A stretch of 64,000 nucleotides of DNA from Pseudomonas entomophila (GTDB taxonomy: Bacteria > Pseudomonadota > Gammaproteobacteria > Pseudomonadales > Pseudomonadaceae), in the NCBI RefSeq assembly GCF_029193575.1, contig NZ_JARGCS010000040.1, positions 1 to 64,000 on the forward strand, in the 5' to 3' direction. The translations under genes were made by a program, and so were the position numbers. Below the pieces are notes generated by a model, which was not told the origin of the DNA, searched no databases, and saw nothing but the letters and a program-made list of their open reading frames with translations. Below are positions 26,017 to 33,132 of the stretch, in pieces (position 1 is the stretch's first letter; every line of letters begins with the position of its first letter).

Positions 26017-26618
26017 GTGTGCAGTTCGGGGTGCGCCCTGCGGTGGGCCTGGAGGATGTATTCGCGCAGGCGCTCGACCTCGTCGGGCGAGGTGCGGGCC
26101 AGGTCGTAGGCGGCAAGGTCCGGGCCGATGCGCCGGCGCAGCACGCCTTGCAGCGCGATGGGCGCAATGCCGCCCGGGGCGAACTGCAGGTCGAAGTGGT
26201 TCGGCACCAGGGCGCCGTCGGTCACCTGCAGCAGCACCCCCTTGAACGAGATGTCGCGCACCCACAGGCGCGTGGCCTCGCCCTGGGCATTGACCAGCGC
26301 GCTCGGTTGGTCCATCGACAGCCGCCAGGGCCGCAGCATGGGCCCGTCCTCGTAGATTTCCGGCGAGCCCAACTGCAGGTGCAGGGCGTGGAACTCGTCC
26401 TCGACCAGTTGCAGGGGGAAGGTGATCTGCTGGTTGTTGAACTGGGCCTGCAAGGTGACCTGGTCGTTGGCCACCAGGCGGGTGAGCAACTGCTGCAAGC
26501 GGCGGTCGCCATTGACCAGCAGGGTCGACATGGAGTCGGCCAGGTTCAGCTGGGGGGCGTGCTGCATGTCCTGAATGAAATCCAGCTCATCCTGGGTCAG
26601 GAGGGCATCTGCTTGCAT
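26001..26618 (-). CDS. PilZ-domain c-di-GMP-binding protein (YcgR-like)
   Basis: This 205-residue protein has an N-terminal YcgR-like domain (roughly 1-105) and a PilZ domain. The c-di-GMP motif RxxxR is seen as RLWVR, directly followed by DISFKG, which fits the DxSxxG motif. It should change flagellar or surface behaviour in response to c-di-GMP. The end of the gene overlaps the end of the MerR gene by 16 bases. The LOV gene lies 70 bases upstream on the same strand, so light sensing and c-di-GMP response may be co-expressed. Confidence 0.83.
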   Translation of the reverse strand: MQADALLTQDELDFIQDMQHAPQLNLADSMSTLLVNGDRRLQQLLTRLVANDQVTLQAQFNNQQITFPLQLVEDEFHALHLQLGSPEIYEDGPMLRPWRLSMDQPSALVNAQGEATRLWVRDISFKGVLLQVTDGALVPNHFDLQFAPGGIAPIALQGVLRRRIGPDLAAYDLARTSPDEVERLREYILQAHRRAHPELHTQVSS

Positions 26619-26688
26619 GATCGGACTCGGGGTTGGCAGGCGGCTGAGGGGTTCTTCACGGCGATTGACCGCGCCATCGGCGCTTGGT

Positions 26689-27126
26689 TCAGGTGCGTTC
26701 GTCGGGTTGCCGTTCATCCGCGCGCGCCTTGAGCTGGGCCAGTTCCCGTTCCAGTTCGACCTGGCGGCTGACGTCTTTCTGAATGCCGATGAAATAGCGG
26801 CGTTGGTCGGCGTCGTTGTACACCGGGGTGATCGACAGCTCGTTCCAGAACGCGCTGCCATCCTTGCGGTAGTTGCGCAGCACTTCGCGGCACGGGCGGC
26901 CGTCGGCCAGGGCCTTGCGGATGCGCGCACGGCTCAGTTGGTCGCGGTCGTCGCCCTGGAGGAAGCGGCAGTCCTGGTAGAGGATCTCGTCGCGGGTGTA
27001 GCCGGTGAGGCGTTCGAAGGCCGCGTTGACGTACAGCAGGATGGTGTCGTCACCTTCCTGCTCGGCGACCACGATGCCGTCGTTCGAGGCGTCGACCATC
27101 GATTGCAGCAGTTGTGCGTTGATCAT
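26689..27126 (-). CDS. Short LOV blue-light photoreceptor (PpSB1-LOV-like)
   Basis: This 145-residue single LOV domain has short helical caps. The photoactive Cys53 lies in YQDCRFLQGDDRDQ, and the FMN-contact residues in NAAFERLTGY and NELSITPV are intact. The C-terminal Jalpha-like helix KDVSRQVELERELAQL could form a dimer. No kinase or HTH output domain is attached, so it must signal by protein contact, most likely with the nearby LitR-like regulator. The start at 27126 (MINAQLLQSMVD) matches the known P. putida short LOV proteins; an ATG four codons upstream is also possible. Confidence 0.93.
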   Translation of the reverse strand: MINAQLLQSMVDASNDGIVVAEQEGDDTILLYVNAAFERLTGYTRDEILYQDCRFLQGDDRDQLSRARIRKALADGRPCREVLRNYRKDGSAFWNELSITPVYNDADQRRYFIGIQKDVSRQVELERELAQLKARADERQPDERT

Positions 27127-27228
27127 GTTCCAGGCCATGGGGTGGAAAGCGTTGAGCGGAGGCGGCCTTTTGCCACTGATGGATGCTAGTATCCTACGTT
27201 TTCACTCAGTTTCGGAATCCTGTTCCCG

Positions 27229-27684
27229 ATGAAAGTCGCCATTATTTCCGGTTCGGTGTATGGCACCGCCGAAGAAGTCGCCCGTCACGTCGAATCCCTG
27301 CTCAAGGCTGCCGGTTTCGAAGCCTGGCACGCTGCCCGCGCCACCCTGGAAGACCTGCGCGGCTTTGCCCCCGAAGCGCTGCTGGCGGTGACCTCGACCA
27401 CCGGCATGGGCGAGTTGCCGGACAGCCTGGTGCCGCTGTTCAGCAGCATACGTGACACGCTGCCGGGTGAGTGGCGCGGGTTGCCGGGGGCGGTGATTGC
27501 GCTGGGCGACTCCAGTTACGGGGACACCTATTGCGGCGGTGGCGAGCAGATGCGCGAGCTGTTCGCCGAGCTGGGTGTGCGGGAAGTGCAGCCGATGCTG
27601 CGCCTGGATGCCAGCGAGACGGTGACCCCGGAGACCGACGCCGAGCCGTGGCTGGCCGAGTGGGTGGGCGCGCTGCGGGGCTGA
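27229..27684 (+). CDS. Flavodoxin (MioC-like)
   Basis: This 151-residue flavodoxin binds FMN as a one-electron carrier. The phosphate loop SGSVYGTAEEVA near residue 7, the 50s loop TSTTGMGELPD and the 90s loop LGDSSYGDTYCGGG are all clear. Its length fits short-chain flavodoxins such as MioC. It is divergent from the LOV gene with about 100 bases between, and it ends just before the end of the opposite-strand LysR gene. Confidence 0.9.
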   Translation: MKVAIISGSVYGTAEEVARHVESLLKAAGFEAWHAARATLEDLRGFAPEALLAVTSTTGMGELPDSLVPLFSSIRDTLPGEWRGLPGAVIALGDSSYGDTYCGGGEQMRELFAELGVREVQPMLRLDASETVTPETDAEPWLAEWVGALRG

Positions 27685-27685
27685 T

Positions 27686-28627
27686 CTACCCCAGCCCATC
27701 GCGGGCTTGCCCCGCGATGGCGTCGGCCGCAACAACACCTTCCTGAACCCCCGCGCGTTCCCGCAACAACGTCAACCATGCCTGCGCCGCCTTCGACAGG
27801 TACGCCCCCCGCCGCCAGATAAAGGCAATGTCCCAGCGCAGGAAGCCGGGTGCCTGCAACGGCACGCGCACCACCCCTTCGCGCTCCAGCCCCCGCGCCA
27901 CCACGCTCGGCAACAACACCACGCCCTGCTCGGCCGCCACCAGCGCGGCGAGGAAGTCCGCCTGGCCGCTGCGCCCGCCCTCCCTGGGCGTGAATCCTTC
28001 CTGCTGGCAGGCGCTGAGCAGCCGGTCATTGAGCATGAAACTGCGGTGGTACAGCAGGAACGGCGTATCGGCCAATTGCTGCAACGCCACCCCCTGCTGC
28101 GCGGCCAGCGCATGCCCGGCTGGCAGCAGCACGTCCAGCGGCTCGTTGCAGAACGGCTGGTAGTCGAACGCCGGGTCGCTCGGGGTGATGCAGCCACCCA
28201 GCTCCAGCTCACCACTCCTGATCGCCTGCTCGACCATGCGGCTGCCGCCTTCGAGCAACTGGATCGAGATGTTCGGATGACGCCGCCGATACTCGGCGAA
28301 CAGCTCGGCGAACAACGCCTCGCCGCCCAACTGCGGCAGGCCCAGGCGCAATTCGCCATGCACCAGGTGGTTGAGGTCGTCGAGCTCGGCGAGCAGTTCG
28401 TGGCGCTGGCGCAGCAGCGCTTCGCCACGCTCCAGCACGATGCGCCCAGCAGCGGTCAGCAGCAGCTGCGAGCCCTGGCGTTCCAGCAGCGGTTGGCCGA
28501 TGTCTTGCTCCAACTGGGCGACCTGCTTGCTGACCGCCGACTGGCTGATGTGCAACGTCAAGGCCGCCTGGGTGAAGCCGCCGCGGTGCACCACTTCGAC
28601 GAAGCTGCGCAGGTGTTTGAATTCCAT
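27686..28627 (-). CDS. LysR-family regulator divergent from cidAB-like genes
   Basis: This 313-residue LysR regulator has an N-terminal HTH (GFTQAALTLHISQSAVSKQV) and a type-2 periplasmic-binding-like effector domain (GELRLGLPQLG, then LPAGHALAAQQG). The start at 28627 (MEFKHLRSFVEVV) is the family start. It is divergent from a CidA/CidB pair and probably regulates it, as CidR does. The last 15 or so residues (AADAIAGQARDG) are read through a REP element, so the natural C terminus may have been extended by REP insertion. Confidence 0.88.
   Translation of the reverse strand: MEFKHLRSFVEVVHRGGFTQAALTLHISQSAVSKQVAQLEQDIGQPLLERQGSQLLLTAAGRIVLERGEALLRQRHELLAELDDLNHLVHGELRLGLPQLGGEALFAELFAEYRRRHPNISIQLLEGGSRMVEQAIRSGELELGGCITPSDPAFDYQPFCNEPLDVLLPAGHALAAQQGVALQQLADTPFLLYHRSFMLNDRLLSACQQEGFTPREGGRSGQADFLAALVAAEQGVVLLPSVVARGLEREGVVRVPLQAPGFLRWDIAFIWRRGAYLSKAAQAWLTLLRERAGVQEGVVAADAIAGQARDGLG
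27695..27728. repeat. REP element overlapping the LysR gene end
   Basis: CATCGCGGGCTTGCCCCGCG with flanking GATGGCGTCGG lies inside the last codons of the LysR gene and just after the flavodoxin stop. Confidence 0.8.
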
Positions 28628-28634
28628 GATCGTG

Positions 28635-28700
28635 ATTCCAGTTTGGAATTGATGCCAGTCTAACAATTCGCTTCTGGCCTAGGCAGGTGGATTCTAGAAT
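28635..28700. promoter_or_regulatory. LysR-type binding sites in the lysR-cidA gap
   Basis: ATTCCAGTTTGGAAT at 28635-28649 is a perfect 6-bp inverted repeat and has the LysR T-N11-A form. A second palindrome, ATTCTAGAAT, lies at 28691-28700, nearer the CidA-like start. Two sites at this spacing suit an autoregulatory LysR control region. Binding is inferred. Confidence 0.65.
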
Positions 28701-28724
28701 GGCCTCATCCGAGGAAGCCTGCCG

Positions 28725-29111
28725 ATGAAATCCCTGATCCTGAAAACGCTCCCGCGCCTGCTGGCCGAACTGGCGGTGCTGGTTGGCCTGTTCCTGCTCG
28801 GCGGTCAACTGGTCGCCTGGCTCGGCTGGCCGATCCCCGCCGGCGTCATGGGCCTGGCCCTGCTGCTGGCACTGTTCGCCTGTGGCGTGCTCAAGCCGAA
28901 CATGCTGCAACTGGGCGCCGGCTGGTTGATGGCGGAGATGCTGTTGTTCTTCATCCCTGCGCTGATGAGCCTGCTCGACTACGGCGGCCTGGTGCGCAGC
29001 GAAGGCTGGCGCATCCTGCTGGTGATCGCCGTGAGCACCGTCGTGGTGATGGTGGTCACCGCCGTCACCGTCGAGTTGGTTTGCCGCTGGAGCCTGCGCC
29101 ATGACGCTTGA
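28725..29111 (+). CDS. CidA/LrgA-family holin-like protein
   Basis: This 128-residue inner-membrane protein of the CidA/LrgA family has four hydrophobic segments, with the family stretch GWPIPAGVMGLALLLALF and a conserved ELVCRW near the C terminus. These holin-like proteins affect murein hydrolase activity, programmed lysis or small-acid export. It overlaps the next gene by 11 bases and is expected to work with it. Confidence 0.88.
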   Translation: MKSLILKTLPRLLAELAVLVGLFLLGGQLVAWLGWPIPAGVMGLALLLALFACGVLKPNMLQLGAGWLMAEMLLFFIPALMSLLDYGGLVRSEGWRILLVIAVSTVVVMVVTAVTVELVCRWSLRHDA

Positions 29112-29787
29112 ACCGATGCCGCTGTTCTGGCTCGCCCTGACCTTGTCGGCCTACCTGGGCAGCCGCTGGCTGTACCAGCGCAGCGGGCGCTACCTGCTGT
29201 CGCCGCTGGTGCTGGTGCCGGCGCTGCTGCTGGCGGTGGCCGTGCCGCTGCACACCGCCTACGCCGAATACGCGCGCAATACCCATTGGCTGATCGGCGT
29301 GCTGGGCCCGGTGACCGTGGCCTTCGCCGTGCCGATCTGGCAGCAGCGGGCGATGCTGGCGCGGCACTGGCCGGCGTTGCTGCTGGGCATGCTCGCCGGC
29401 AGCGCCGCGTCGATCGGCAGTTCCTGGGGCCTGGCGCACCTGCTGGCGCTGGACGAGGCGGTGAGCCTGTCGCTGGTGCCGCGCTCGATCACCACGCCGT
29501 TCGCCATGCCACTGGCCCACGACCTGGGCGGCGTGCCGGAGCTGACCGCGGTGTTCGTGATGTTCACGGGTGTGCTCGGCGCGCTGTTCGGCGGCGTGCT
29601 GCTGCGCTACCTGCCGCTGCGCACGCCGCTGGCGCGGGGGGCGTTGTTCGGGGTCGGCGCGCATGGCGCCGGGGTCAGCCGGGCGCGGGAAGTGGGGGGC
29701 GTGGAAGGCTCGGTGGCCGGGTTGGTCATGGTGCTGACCGGCTTGCTCAACCTGTTCGCCGCGCCGTTGCTGGCGGTGCTGCTGTGA
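29101..29787 (+). CDS. CidB/LrgB-family protein
   Basis: This 228-residue LrgB/CidB protein has about six membrane segments. The family core SLVPRSITTPFAMPLA and the later GVGAHGAGVSRAREVGGVEG are intact. It partners the CidA-like protein encoded just upstream; its start lies within the end of that gene. Control by the divergent LysR gene is likely. A role in lysis, pyruvate or acetate handling, or biofilm is known for the family, but not shown here. Confidence 0.88.
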   Translation: MTLEPMPLFWLALTLSAYLGSRWLYQRSGRYLLSPLVLVPALLLAVAVPLHTAYAEYARNTHWLIGVLGPVTVAFAVPIWQQRAMLARHWPALLLGMLAGSAASIGSSWGLAHLLALDEAVSLSLVPRSITTPFAMPLAHDLGGVPELTAVFVMFTGVLGALFGGVLLRYLPLRTPLARGALFGVGAHGAGVSRAREVGGVEGSVAGLVMVLTGLLNLFAAPLLAVLL

Positions 29788-29957
29788 CCGTTCGTGCCGC
29801 TGACCCGCACGGTCATCAAGCTGGCTGCCAAGGCAAGTTCCGCCCTTCGGCGCGCTGACTAGACTGAGCCTCGACATAGAGAGCACATGCAAGTGCCGAG
29901 GTGACATGCAATGAACGCAGCCTATTCCGTCAACACCTGAACCCCGAGAACGAAACG

Positions 29958-30863
29958 ATGCCTTTGGCCGAAATCCCATTGTGCGTCTGGCGTACCCGGG
30001 GACAGAGTTTTTCCTTCCGGGGCCAGAGCATCCGCTACTGGACAGCAGGGCAAGGAGAGCCACTGCTACTGCTCCATGGTTTCCCCACCGCCAGCTGGGA
30101 CTGGCACTACCTGTGGGCACCCCTGGCCCAGCGTTTTCGCGTGGTGGCCTGCGACATGCTCGGCTTCGGCGACTCGGCCAAGCCGGCCGACCACGACTAC
30201 AGCCTGGTGGAACAGGCGGACCTGCAGCAGGCGCTGCTCGACCACCTGCGCATCGAGCAACCGGTGCACCTGCTGGCCCACGACTACGGCGGCAGCGTGG
30301 CCCAGGAGCTGCTGGCGCGGCACCACGAAGGCCGCACCGACATCGCCAGCTGCGTGTTCCTCAACAGCGCGCTGTTTCCCGAGAGCTGCCCGCTGCTGCT
30401 GGTGCAGAAGCTGCTGCTCAGCCCGCTGGGCTGGCTGGTGGGGCGCTCGTTCGGCCGTGACGACCTGGTGCGCAACGTCAGCCAGATCTACGGGCCGTGC
30501 ACCCACCCCAGCGAAAGCGCGCTGGACGACTGCTGGAGCCTGATGATCTCCAACCGCGGCACGCGCATCCTGCACAAGCTGATGGCCTTCGTGCCGGAGC
30601 GCCGCTCGCTGCGCGAGCGTTGGGTGACGGCGTTGCAGCGCGACGGCGTGCCGCTGCGCTTCATCAACGGCGCGGTCGACCCGCTGTCGGGCGCGCACAT
30701 GGTCGAACGCTACCGGCAGCTGGTGCCGGACCCCGACACCGTGGTGCTGCAGGGCATCGGTCATTACCCGCACACCGAGGCGCCGGTGCAGGTGCTGCGG
30801 CATTACCTGGCGTTTCGCGAGCAGCCGATGAGCTACATCCCGCAGAAGGTCGCCTGGTCCTGA
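29958..30863 (+). CDS. Alpha/beta hydrolase with Asp nucleophile (dehalogenase/epoxide hydrolase-like)
   Basis: This 301-residue alpha/beta hydrolase has HGFPTASWDW as the oxyanion loop and a nucleophile elbow LLAHDYGGSVAQ, where Asp replaces Ser. That is the pattern of haloalkane dehalogenases and epoxide hydrolases. The catalytic His is likely in GIGHYPHTEAP. The start at 29958 was chosen because the family N terminus begins there. The next gene, 117 bases downstream, encodes an MFE-2-like SDR. The substrate is unknown. Confidence 0.82.
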   Translation: MPLAEIPLCVWRTRGQSFSFRGQSIRYWTAGQGEPLLLLHGFPTASWDWHYLWAPLAQRFRVVACDMLGFGDSAKPADHDYSLVEQADLQQALLDHLRIEQPVHLLAHDYGGSVAQELLARHHEGRTDIASCVFLNSALFPESCPLLLVQKLLLSPLGWLVGRSFGRDDLVRNVSQIYGPCTHPSESALDDCWSLMISNRGTRILHKLMAFVPERRSLRERWVTALQRDGVPLRFINGAVDPLSGAHMVERYRQLVPDPDTVVLQGIGHYPHTEAPVQVLRHYLAFREQPMSYIPQKVAWS

Positions 30864-30980
30864 GCGGGCGATCATCGTCCTGTCTTATCGCCTGCCATTC
30901 AGCGCCAGTGCGCTTGATTGTCCGTCACCGATGGCTGGCGGACACTCCTTGCACCCCAACCCCTGCCTGGAGCCTTGAGC

Positions 30981-31895
30981 ATGAGCGAGCCGGTACGTCT
31001 GCAAGATCGAGTGGTGATCGTCACGGGGGCCGGCGGCGGCCTGGGGCGCGCCCACGCGCTGCTGTTCGCCGCGCGTGGCGCCAAGGTGGTGGTCAACGAC
31101 CTCGGTGGGTCGACCCACGGCGAGGGCGCCAGCGCCTCGGCGGCCGACCGGGTGGTGGAGGAGATTCGCGCCGCTGGCGGCACGGCGGTGGCCAACCATG
31201 ATTCGGTGGGCGACGGTGCGCGCATCGTCGAGCAGGCGCTGGACAGCTTCGGTCGCGTCGATGTGCTGGTGAACAACGCCGGCATCCTGCGCGACAAGAC
31301 CTTCCACAAGATGGACGAAGCCGACTGGGACCAGGTCTATCGCGTTCACGTCGAAGGCGCCTACAAGGTCACCCACGCCGCCTGGCCGCACCTGCGCGAG
31401 GGCAACTGGGGGCGGGTGATCTTCACCGCCTCGACCTCGGGCATCTACGGCAATTTCGGCCAAGCCAACTACGGCATGGCCAAGCTCGGCCTCTACGGCC
31501 TGACCCGCACCCTGGCCATCGAGGGCCGCAAGCACGGCATCCTGGTCAACGCCATCGCCCCCACGGGCGGTACGCGCATGACCGAGGGCTTGATCCCGCC
31601 GCAGGTGTTCGAGCGCCTCAAGCCCGAGCTGATCAGCCCGCTGGTGGTGTACCTGGGCAGCGAGCAGTGCCAGGACAGCGGCGAGCTGTTCGAGGTCGGC
31701 GGCGGCTGGGTGGGCAAGGTGCGCTGGGAGCGCAGCCTGGGGGTGGGGTTCGACCCGCGTGAGGGGTTCACGCCCGAGCAGGTGGCGGAGAACTGGGCGC
31801 GCATTGGCGATTTCGAGGGCGCGGTGCACCCGCAGGACACGTTGCAGGCGTTGCAGCAGATGATGGCGAACCTGCAGAAGTACCCGCTGGGGTGA
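30981..31895 (+). CDS. MFE-2-like short-chain dehydrogenase (paralogue of 3901-4806)
   Basis: This 304-residue SDR has TGAGGGLGRAHALLFAARGA near residue 14, the NDLGGSTHGEGASAS loop, NNAG and YGMAK. Like the SDR at 3901-4806 it belongs to the 17beta-HSD4/MFE-2 dehydrogenase group, so it probably oxidises 3-hydroxyacyl-CoA. No MaoC hydratase is encoded next to it, which leaves its partner unknown. The ATG at 30981 closely follows a TGAGC leader. A REP element lies just after the stop. Confidence 0.86.
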   Translation: MSEPVRLQDRVVIVTGAGGGLGRAHALLFAARGAKVVVNDLGGSTHGEGASASAADRVVEEIRAAGGTAVANHDSVGDGARIVEQALDSFGRVDVLVNNAGILRDKTFHKMDEADWDQVYRVHVEGAYKVTHAAWPHLREGNWGRVIFTASTSGIYGNFGQANYGMAKLGLYGLTRTLAIEGRKHGILVNAIAPTGGTRMTEGLIPPQVFERLKPELISPLVVYLGSEQCQDSGELFEVGGGWVGKVRWERSLGVGFDPREGFTPEQVAENWARIGDFEGAVHPQDTLQALQQMMANLQKYPLG

Positions 31896-31918
31896 GTGAT
31901 CGTGAGTACCGCGGCGTA

Positions 31919-31955
31919 CCTGTGGGAGCGGCTTGCCCCGCGATGGCGTCGGCCC
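31919..31955. repeat. REP element after the SDR gene
   Basis: CTGTGGGAGCGGCTTGCCCC followed by GCGATGGCGTCGGCC is a degenerate REP. The gap 31896-32177 contains this copy, a minus-strand terminator and about 170 bases of sequence with no clear gene. Confidence 0.75.
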
Positions 31956-31978
31956 AGGCGATCTATTCTTGAGGGCAT

Positions 31979-32006
31979 AAAAAAGGCCGCTGCAACCGCA
32001 GCGGCC
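31979..32006 (-). terminator. Rho-independent terminator on the minus strand
   Basis: GGCCGCTGC and GCAGCGGCC form a perfect 9-bp stem with loop AACC. On the minus strand the stem is followed by six Ts. It would end hmgR transcription about 170 bases past its stop, or the transcript of a small RNA in between. Confidence 0.8.
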
Positions 32007-32177
32007 AATCAAGACGTCAGATCAAGGAGCTTCAAAATCAACGTCGGGGAACAGGCGGCTCGAAAAACGTCGGGGTAGAGCCCTTCGCGCCAGCCAGTGA
32101 GAAAAGCATAAGCCTTTGATCCCACCCGAAAAATAGCTCAAGGGGACATTCACTTTTACGTTTCGGGTAAGAGTGCC

Positions 32178-32954
32178 TCAGCCTTCGAAGCCCATCCGCC
32201 AACTGGTTGCCCGTGCCGCCGCCAGCAGTTGCCGCGCCGCCGGCCCATGCTCGTCGGCATGGAAGATCGACGTCGGCCCCACCACCGTCATCACCGCCAC
32301 GATCTGCCCCATGGCATTGAACACCGGCGCCGACAACGCATCGACCCCCGGCATCAGCAGCCCATGCACATGGTGCAGGCCCTGTGCGCGGATCTGCCCC
32401 AACAGCGCGTCGTAGTCCGCCGGCGCCTGGCCCAGCGCCGCCAGCTCGCGGTCGCGCAGCTCCACGGTCTCGCGCTCGGGCAGGTAGGCGGCGAACACCA
32501 GCCCAGTGGACGAACTGAGCAGCGGCAGCACCGAGCCGATCTGCGTCACCACCGTCACCGCGCGCACCGCAGGTTCGATGCTCACCACCGTCGCGCCCTG
32601 GTTGCCCCACACGGCGATGAAGCAGCTTTCGTTCAAGTCGTCGCGCAACTGCGACAGCGGCAAGGCCGCGACCTTCAGCACATCGATGCTGCCCAGCGCC
32701 GCCATGCCCACGCGCAAGGCCTCGCGCCCCAGGCCATAGTGGTTGGTGGCCGGGTCCTGTTCGGCGAAGCCGCTGGCGATCAGCGCCTGCAGGTAGCGGT
32801 GCACCTTGCTCGCGGGCATCTGCACATGCTCGGCCAGGCGCGACAGCGAGGTGGAGGGGGACAGCTCGGCGAGGGCCTTGAGGATGTCGGTGCCGACTTC
32901 CGCCGAGCGGACCTTCTGCTTGCCGTTGTCGCTGGGGGAGGTGGCTTTGGCCAT
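32178..32954 (-). CDS. hmgR: HmgR, IclR-family repressor of homogentisate genes
   Basis: This 258-residue IclR regulator has an HTH (TSLSRLAEHVQMPASKVHRY) and a C-terminal effector domain with SVLPLLSSSTGLVFAAYLP. In P. putida HmgR represses hmgABC and is released by homogentisate. Here it is divergent from hmgA with 178 bases between, and that gap contains the expected palindrome. Its length and position match the P. putida gene. The ATG at 32954 is the only good start. Confidence 0.93.
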   Translation of the reverse strand: MAKATSPSDNGKQKVRSAEVGTDILKALAELSPSTSLSRLAEHVQMPASKVHRYLQALIASGFAEQDPATNHYGLGREALRVGMAALGSIDVLKVAALPLSQLRDDLNESCFIAVWGNQGATVVSIEPAVRAVTVVTQIGSVLPLLSSSTGLVFAAYLPERETVELRDRELAALGQAPADYDALLGQIRAQGLHHVHGLLMPGVDALSAPVFNAMGQIVAVMTVVGPTSIFHADEHGPAARQLLAAARATSWRMGFEG

Positions 32955-33015
32955 GGGAACGCGAATCCATCGTGACAGGTGGCGCCTTTATAGCTTGACG
33001 CCTTGCCCTCGGCAA

Positions 33016-33041
33016 ATTACGTTATTCGTAATCTGATTACG
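33016..33041. promoter_or_regulatory. HmgR operator candidate with an extra half-site
   Basis: ATTACGTTATTCGTAAT at 33016-33032 is a perfect 6-bp inverted repeat with a 5-base centre. A third copy of the half-site, ATTACG, follows at 33036-33041. The site lies between hmgR and hmgA in an AT-rich patch and probably overlaps a promoter. HmgR binding of a 17-bp palindrome is known in P. putida; the exact match here is unverified. Confidence 0.8.
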
Positions 33042-33132
33042 ATAAAAACAATGCAGACGCGCTGCCACCGGTCGTCCGACCCCTCGCGCAGCCCACTGCC
33101 CGCAACGGCTCCGCGCGAGCCCGGAGGCATCG

